Assembly (NCBI GenBank): GCA_937894495.1
Contig: CALCRR010000380.1
Coordinates: 1-8,091 of the forward strand
Source of the DNA: an uncultured Ruminococcus sp.
Lineage (GTDB): Bacteria > Bacillota > Clostridia > Oscillospirales > Ruminococcaceae
Reading direction: 5' to 3'
DNA length: 8,091 nt
A program made the translations under genes and the position numbers. Positions within the stretch are counted from its first letter, which is position 1; each line of letters starts with the position of its first letter. The notes beneath the pieces are model-generated. The model had not been told where the DNA came from. It ran no database searches and saw nothing but the letters and a program-made list of their open reading frames with translations. Positions 6,497 to 8,091 of the stretch are shown piece after piece.

Positions 6497-6991
6497 TTGA
6501 AAGACATTCACGAAATTGTAGCCGAGCTTGTAGAGGAACACGGTACTAATGATCCTTTGGAGCTTGCAGAGGCTCTTGGTGTTATGGTTGAATTAAGAGA
6601 TTTAGGCGGATTGAACGGAATGTATGTGCAATACAAGGGGCAGCCCATTATTCTACTAAACAGGGATTTAGAGAAGCATGACCTCATATTCGCCTGTGCT
6701 CACGAATTAGGTCATCATGTGCAGCATAGCGATCTCATAAAGGAGCCGTTTCTTTGCAGCTTCAAGGTATTTGATTTCAAGGATAAAACAGAATATGAAG
6801 CCAATGTTTTTGCGGCTCACCTTCTTATAGACGATGACGAGCTGCTCGATATTCTTACAGAGGGCTATGATGTTCTCAAAGCTGCGATGATCTTAGAGGT
6901 CAATCCTATTCTATTGAATATAAAGCTTAGCGAAATGAACAGAGAAGGCTACAACTTTGATACAAGCTGGAGCACCACAAGACTGTATTGA
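6497..6991 (+). CDS. ImmA/IrrE-family (M78) metallo-endopeptidase, partner of the XRE repressor
   Basis: A 164-residue protein starting at TTG 6497, with GGAGG at 6482-6486 and a closer AGGAA. The zinc motif is HELGHH (about 69-74) in the context IFACAHELGHHVQHSDL. The likely third ligand is Glu99 in TEYEANVFAAHLLI, a pattern typical of ImmA. The length is normal for the family. It sits 18 bp after the XRE gene in one operon and ends before three successive hairpins, the last a terminator. By analogy with ICEBs1 it would cleave the neighbouring repressor. Proteolysis itself is inferred, since some family members act without cutting. It is clearly different from the second, longer M78 protein across the control region. 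Confidence 0.9.
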   Translation: MKDIHEIVAELVEEHGTNDPLELAEALGVMVELRDLGGLNGMYVQYKGQPIILLNRDLEKHDLIFACAHELGHHVQHSDLIKEPFLCSFKVFDFKDKTEYEANVFAAHLLIDDDELLDILTEGYDVLKAAMILEVNPILLNIKLSEMNREGYNFDTSWSTTRLY

Positions 6992-6999
6992 CCCCCTTC

Positions 7000-7022
7000 C
7001 TGCTGCTATCCACAGGCAGCAG
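7000..7022 (+). repeat. Hairpin in the 3' leader-out of the XRE/ImmA operon
   Basis: CTGCTGC/GCAGCAG is a perfect 7-bp stem with a 9-nt loop, 9 bp after the ImmA stop. No T run follows, so it is more likely an RNA-stability or processing hairpin than a terminator. Confidence 0.5.
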
Positions 7023-7032
7023 AAAAATATAC

Positions 7033-7055
7033 CCGGACATCGTAACGATGCTCGG
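7033..7055 (+). repeat. Second 3' hairpin
   Basis: CCGnnCATCG/CGATGnnCGG is a stem with two central mismatches and a TAA loop, 11 bp after the first hairpin. No T run follows. Confidence 0.4.
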
Positions 7056-7060
7056 AAAAC

Positions 7061-7104
7061 AAAAAAGGCGCAGAAATGTGAAAGCTCACATCTCTGCGCT
7101 TTTT
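7061..7104. terminator. Bidirectional intrinsic terminator
   Basis: The stem is GCGCAGAnATGTG/CACATnTCTGCGC (7068-7080 with 7087-7099), with a 6-nt loop. It has T5 on the plus-strand side and a run of six A (T on the minus strand) on the other. It serves both the plus-strand ImmA operon and the converging minus-strand gene, whose stop codon lies inside the stem. Confidence 0.85.
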
Positions 7105-7385
7105 AACGCACAATTTTCAAACCGCTTCTTTTTAGAATAATAATATCTCACAAGCTCACCGTAGGGCAGCCAGATCTCAGCCTGCTCGATCTTGTCATAA
7201 ATATTTGAAAGGATAACGTTATCGAAGCGCTTGCTGTATCTATTACCGTTTGCTTTGAACATAGACAAGTATTCCTCATAGAGCCAGCCAGCAATCTTCT
7301 CACGTTGGGACATTTTAAGGTCAGAAAAGGATTTATCCGTCTTTAACAAGCGATCATCTACCATTTTATGGTTTTTTCTTGACAT
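7086..7385 (-). CDS. Small hypothetical protein
   Basis: A 99-residue protein. ATG 7385 is chosen because GGTGG/GGAAG lies about 10 nt upstream. A GTG at 7424 would add 13 residues but has no clear ribosome-binding site. The protein is basic and helical, with blocks SFSDLKMSQREKIAGWLYEE and EQAEIWLPYGELVRYYYSKK. I recall similar short proteins in Ruminococcus-like genomes but know no named domain or function. It is transcribed alone, towards the ImmA gene, and shares the bidirectional terminator. Confidence 0.7.
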   Translation of the reverse strand: MSRKNHKMVDDRLLKTDKSFSDLKMSQREKIAGWLYEEYLSMFKANGNRYSKRFDNVILSNIYDKIEQAEIWLPYGELVRYYYSKKKRFENCALKSAEM

Positions 7386-7441
7386 TAAGCATCTTCCACC
7401 GTTCTTTATGTGCAATACAGCCACAAAAGTAATGTAAATAT

Positions 7442-7447
7442 ATTATA
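7442..7447 (-). promoter_or_regulatory. Likely -10 box for the small hypothetical gene
   Basis: A perfect TATAAT on the minus strand lies 56 bp before ATG 7385. No good -35 is seen at 16-18 nt. A 7-bp inverted repeat, GTTTTTC (7453-7459) with GAAAAAC (7474-7480), covers that region and may bind a regulator. The rest of 7448-7553 shows nothing else clear. Confidence 0.45.
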
Positions 7448-7553
7448 CTGATGTTTTTCGGTTAACAGTATTTGAAAAACGAGGTATTTTAGTTGAGACG
7501 ATTTCCATAAATCACCATTTTCACAACAACTATACATACCGCCCAATAAATTT

Positions 7554-7586
7554 AAAAGCCCATAAACATAGCGTTTACGGGCTTTT
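7554..7586 (-). terminator. Terminator of the rRNA-tRNA operon
   Basis: AAAAGCCCnTAAAC/GTTTAnGGGCTTTT is a 14-position stem with one G-T wobble and a 5-nt loop. It starts 2 nt after the tRNA-Asn CCA end on the minus strand, and the T4 tail is part of the stem. Confidence 0.8.
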
Positions 7587-7587
7587 C

Positions 7588-7663
7588 TGGCTCCCCGTGT
7601 TGGACTCGAACCAACGACCCTGCGGTTAACAGCCGCATGCTCTACCGACTGAGCTAACGAGGA
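7588..7663 (-). tRNA. tRNA-Asn (anticodon GTT), CCA encoded
   Basis: This 76-nt gene folds as a full cloverleaf. The acceptor is TCCTCGT/ACGGGGA with one T-G wobble, followed by G and CCA. The D arm is GCTC/GAGC, the anticodon arm TGCGG-CTGTTAA-CCGCA, the variable loop GGGTC, and the T arm GTTGG-TTCGAGT-CCAAC. It is the last gene of an rRNA operon (5S lies upstream on the same strand). Its 5' half is repeated three times upstream, but those copies carry TCCTCCT where this gene has TCCTCGT. Confidence 0.97.
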
Positions 7664-7669
7664 ATATAT

Positions 7670-7698
7670 GAGAGTTTATATAAGAATATTAAACTCTC
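7670..7698 (-). repeat. Hairpin just upstream of tRNA-Asn
   Basis: GAGAGTTTA/TAAACTCTC is a perfect 9-bp stem with an 11-nt loop, 6 bp before the tRNA 5' end. A comparable AT-rich hairpin lies before each of the tRNA-like units. Confidence 0.65.
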
Positions 7699-7700
7699 TT

Positions 7701-7773
7701 TCCTATCTAGAAGCTCATACAGTTTTGCGTTATGAATTTTATTCATTCGCTCTACCGACTGAGCTAAGGAGGA
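7701..7773 (-). pseudogene. tRNA-Asn-like unit A (5' half kept, 3' half replaced)
   Basis: The first 25 nt (7749-7773) match the tRNA acceptor strand, D stem, D loop and D stem again (TCCTCCT-TA-GCTC-AGTCGGTA-GAGC). The rest does not resemble a tRNA: no T loop and no asparagine anticodon arm. Instead there is an ATGAAT/ATTCAT hairpin (7732-7746), flanked by GCG/CGC. AGGA at the end (7701-7704) can pair with the initial TCCT, giving a 73-nt body. It is probably co-transcribed with 5S and tRNA-Asn. It is either a decayed tRNA gene or a tRNA-like RNA. Confidence 0.75.
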
Positions 7774-7780
7774 ATAACTA

Positions 7781-7797
7781 ATTAACTTTTGATTAAT
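7781..7797 (-). repeat. AT-rich hairpin between units A and B
   Basis: ATTAA/TTAAT with a 7-nt loop. The surrounding sequence is related to the spacer between units B and C (both have CTAATTAAC and TTAATATT). Confidence 0.45.
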
Positions 7798-7801
7798 ATT
7801 T

Positions 7802-7872
7802 TCCTCAACTTTAGCTGTCGGTTTTACGGTGTAAAAACGTTACACTCGCTCTACCGACTGAGCTAAGGAGGA
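7802..7872 (-). pseudogene. tRNA-Asn-like unit B (5' half kept, 3' half replaced)
   Basis: The 25-nt 5' half (7848-7872) is identical to that of unit A. Next comes GTGTAA/TTACAC (7829-7845), which can also be read as a 5-bp stem with a 7-nt loop ACGTTTT, the size of an anticodon arm but lacking the usual T before the anticodon. The terminal GAGGA (7802-7806) pairs with TCCTC at the 5' end. The body is 71 nt, but no canonical T arm is present, so normal tRNA function is unlikely. It lies 99 bp from unit A. Confidence 0.75.
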
Positions 7873-7879
7873 TTATCTA

Positions 7880-7896
7880 ATTAACATAAAGTTAAT
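7880..7896 (-). repeat. AT-rich hairpin between units B and C
   Basis: ATTAAC/GTTAAT is a perfect 6-bp stem with a 5-nt loop, 7 bp before the 5' end of unit B. It is related in sequence to the hairpin before unit A. Confidence 0.5.
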
Positions 7897-7909
7897 ATTT
7901 AACATGGTT

Positions 7910-7982
7910 TCCTCTTGGCTCAGCCGCTTCGATGTTGGGAGTAGAACAGATACCTGTGTTCTACCGACTGAGCTAAGGAGGC
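7910..7982 (-). pseudogene. tRNA-Asn-like unit C (most diverged copy)
   Basis: The acceptor/D-arm segment is kept from 7961 to 7981 (CCTCCT-TA-GCTC-AGTCGGTAG), but GAGC is changed to GAAC, which breaks one D-stem pair. The change creates a perfect 8-bp inverted repeat GTAGAACA/TGTTCTAC (7941-7964, 8-nt loop). GAGGA (7910-7914) can pair with the 5' CCTC. A GGC-TGA-GCC mini-hairpin lies in the T-arm position. It is first in the array, nearest 5S, and 110 bp from unit B. Confidence 0.7.
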
Positions 7983-7989
7983 AAAGTAT

Positions 7990-8029
7990 ATAAAAACTTT
8001 TTATCCACTGACCCAAAACGGATCAGTGG
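7990..8029 (-). other. Hairpins after 5S rRNA
   Basis: Right after 5S, CCACTGATCC/GGGTCAGTGG (8005-8029) forms a 10-bp stem with one T-G wobble and a 5-nt loop. It is followed by the A5/T5 palindrome at 7990-8004. A processing or partial-termination role in the operon is likely. The tRNA downstream argues for read-through. Confidence 0.6.
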
Positions 8030-8034
8030 AAAAA

Positions 8035-8091
8035 GGTGTCGGCGACAACTTATCTTCCCGGGCGGTCGCCCGCCGAGTATTGTCAGCGAAG
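8035..8091 (-). rRNA. rrf: 5S rRNA, 3' part (cut by the window edge)
   Basis: On the minus strand the last 57 nt match the 3' half of bacterial 5S rRNA: AATACTCGG, then the helix IV/loop region GGGCGACCGCCCGGGAA, then a 3' end CGCCGACACC that would pair with the missing 5' end. It marks the window's right end as the tail of an rRNA operon. The 3' end is set to about 8035 by homology. Confidence 0.85.

Larger units (their letters stand above)
1..7430. mobile_element. Probable part of an integrative/conjugative element (no ends seen)
   Basis: The assignment is inferred from gene content. The block holds a large multi-domain DUF3849/YodL-type protein, a family largely found in conjugative elements of gut Firmicutes, a sigma-70-region-4-like regulator, an XRE repressor next to an ImmA protease as in ICEBs1-type control loci, a second ImmA-like protease, and a phage-Mu-Com-like zinc ribbon. 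It abuts an rRNA-operon tail carrying tRNA-Asn, a kind of gene often used as an integration site. No integrase, relaxase, coupling protein or pair of attachment sites is visible, so both limits given here are approximate. A remnant or a stably inherited genomic island would look the same. Confidence 0.45.

Noticed and set aside
7841..7872. Functional tRNA with anticodon GTT in unit B (loop ACGTTTT).
   Set aside because: The base before the anticodon is C, not T, and no canonical T arm or T loop follows, so decoding is unlikely even though the arm size fits.
7749..7981. CCTCCTTA in each tRNA-like unit resembles the anti-Shine-Dalgarno end of 16S rRNA; on the plus strand it reads AAGGAGG, a perfect ribosome-binding site.
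   Set aside because: It is explained by the tRNA-Asn acceptor strand. No start codon follows on the plus strand at a usable distance, and no open frame is there.
7701..7982. CRISPR array, because of short repeats separated by unique sequence.
   Set aside because: The repeats are tRNA acceptor/D-arm sequence, spacers are about 75-85 bp with their own hairpins, and no cas genes are near.

Overview
The window looks like Firmicutes DNA, probably a gut or rumen Oscillospiraceae (Ruminococcus-like). The grounds are GGAGG ribosome-binding sites, TTGACA-17-TAnnaT promoters, and a large DUF3849/YodL-type protein typical of conjugative elements in this group. No taxonomic marker gene is complete, so this is an inference.

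Two blocks meet here. The left and centre (about 1-7430) read as the cargo/regulatory part of an integrative or conjugative element. From the left there is a 1127-residue repeat-bearing DUF3849/YodL protein (minus), a sigma-70-region-4-like regulator just upstream of it (minus), and two strong minus-strand terminators. Next comes a compact minus-strand operon: an ImmA/IrrE-type protease, a Com-like zinc ribbon and a small conserved-looking protein. A divergent control region follows, with two near-consensus promoters facing away from each other, and then a plus-strand XRE repressor/ImmA protease pair. A bidirectional terminator and a small unrecognised minus-strand gene close the block. XRE+ImmA pairs are known to control excision and transfer genes in elements such as ICEBs1. 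The second ImmA-like protease, transcribed divergently and lacking its own repressor gene, is the unusual point.

The right end (about 7554-8091) is the tail of a ribosomal RNA operon on the minus strand: the 3' part of 5S rRNA at the window edge, a strong hairpin, then tRNA-Asn(GTT) with an encoded CCA, and an intrinsic terminator. Between 5S and tRNA-Asn lie three tandem copies of the tRNA-Asn 5' half (acceptor strand plus D arm), spaced 99-110 bp apart. In each, the 3' half of the tRNA has been replaced by unrelated sequence. The replaced parts still form a hairpin just after the D arm and end in a short stretch complementary to the 5' end, so each body is 71-73 nt, the size of a tRNA. This array is the strongest candidate in the window for something undescribed. 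It could be a set of decayed tRNA genes, the scars of recombination at a tRNA site, or a family of tRNA-like RNAs made from the rRNA operon.

No integrase, relaxase or complete element end was found, so the mobile-element boundary is not fixed.
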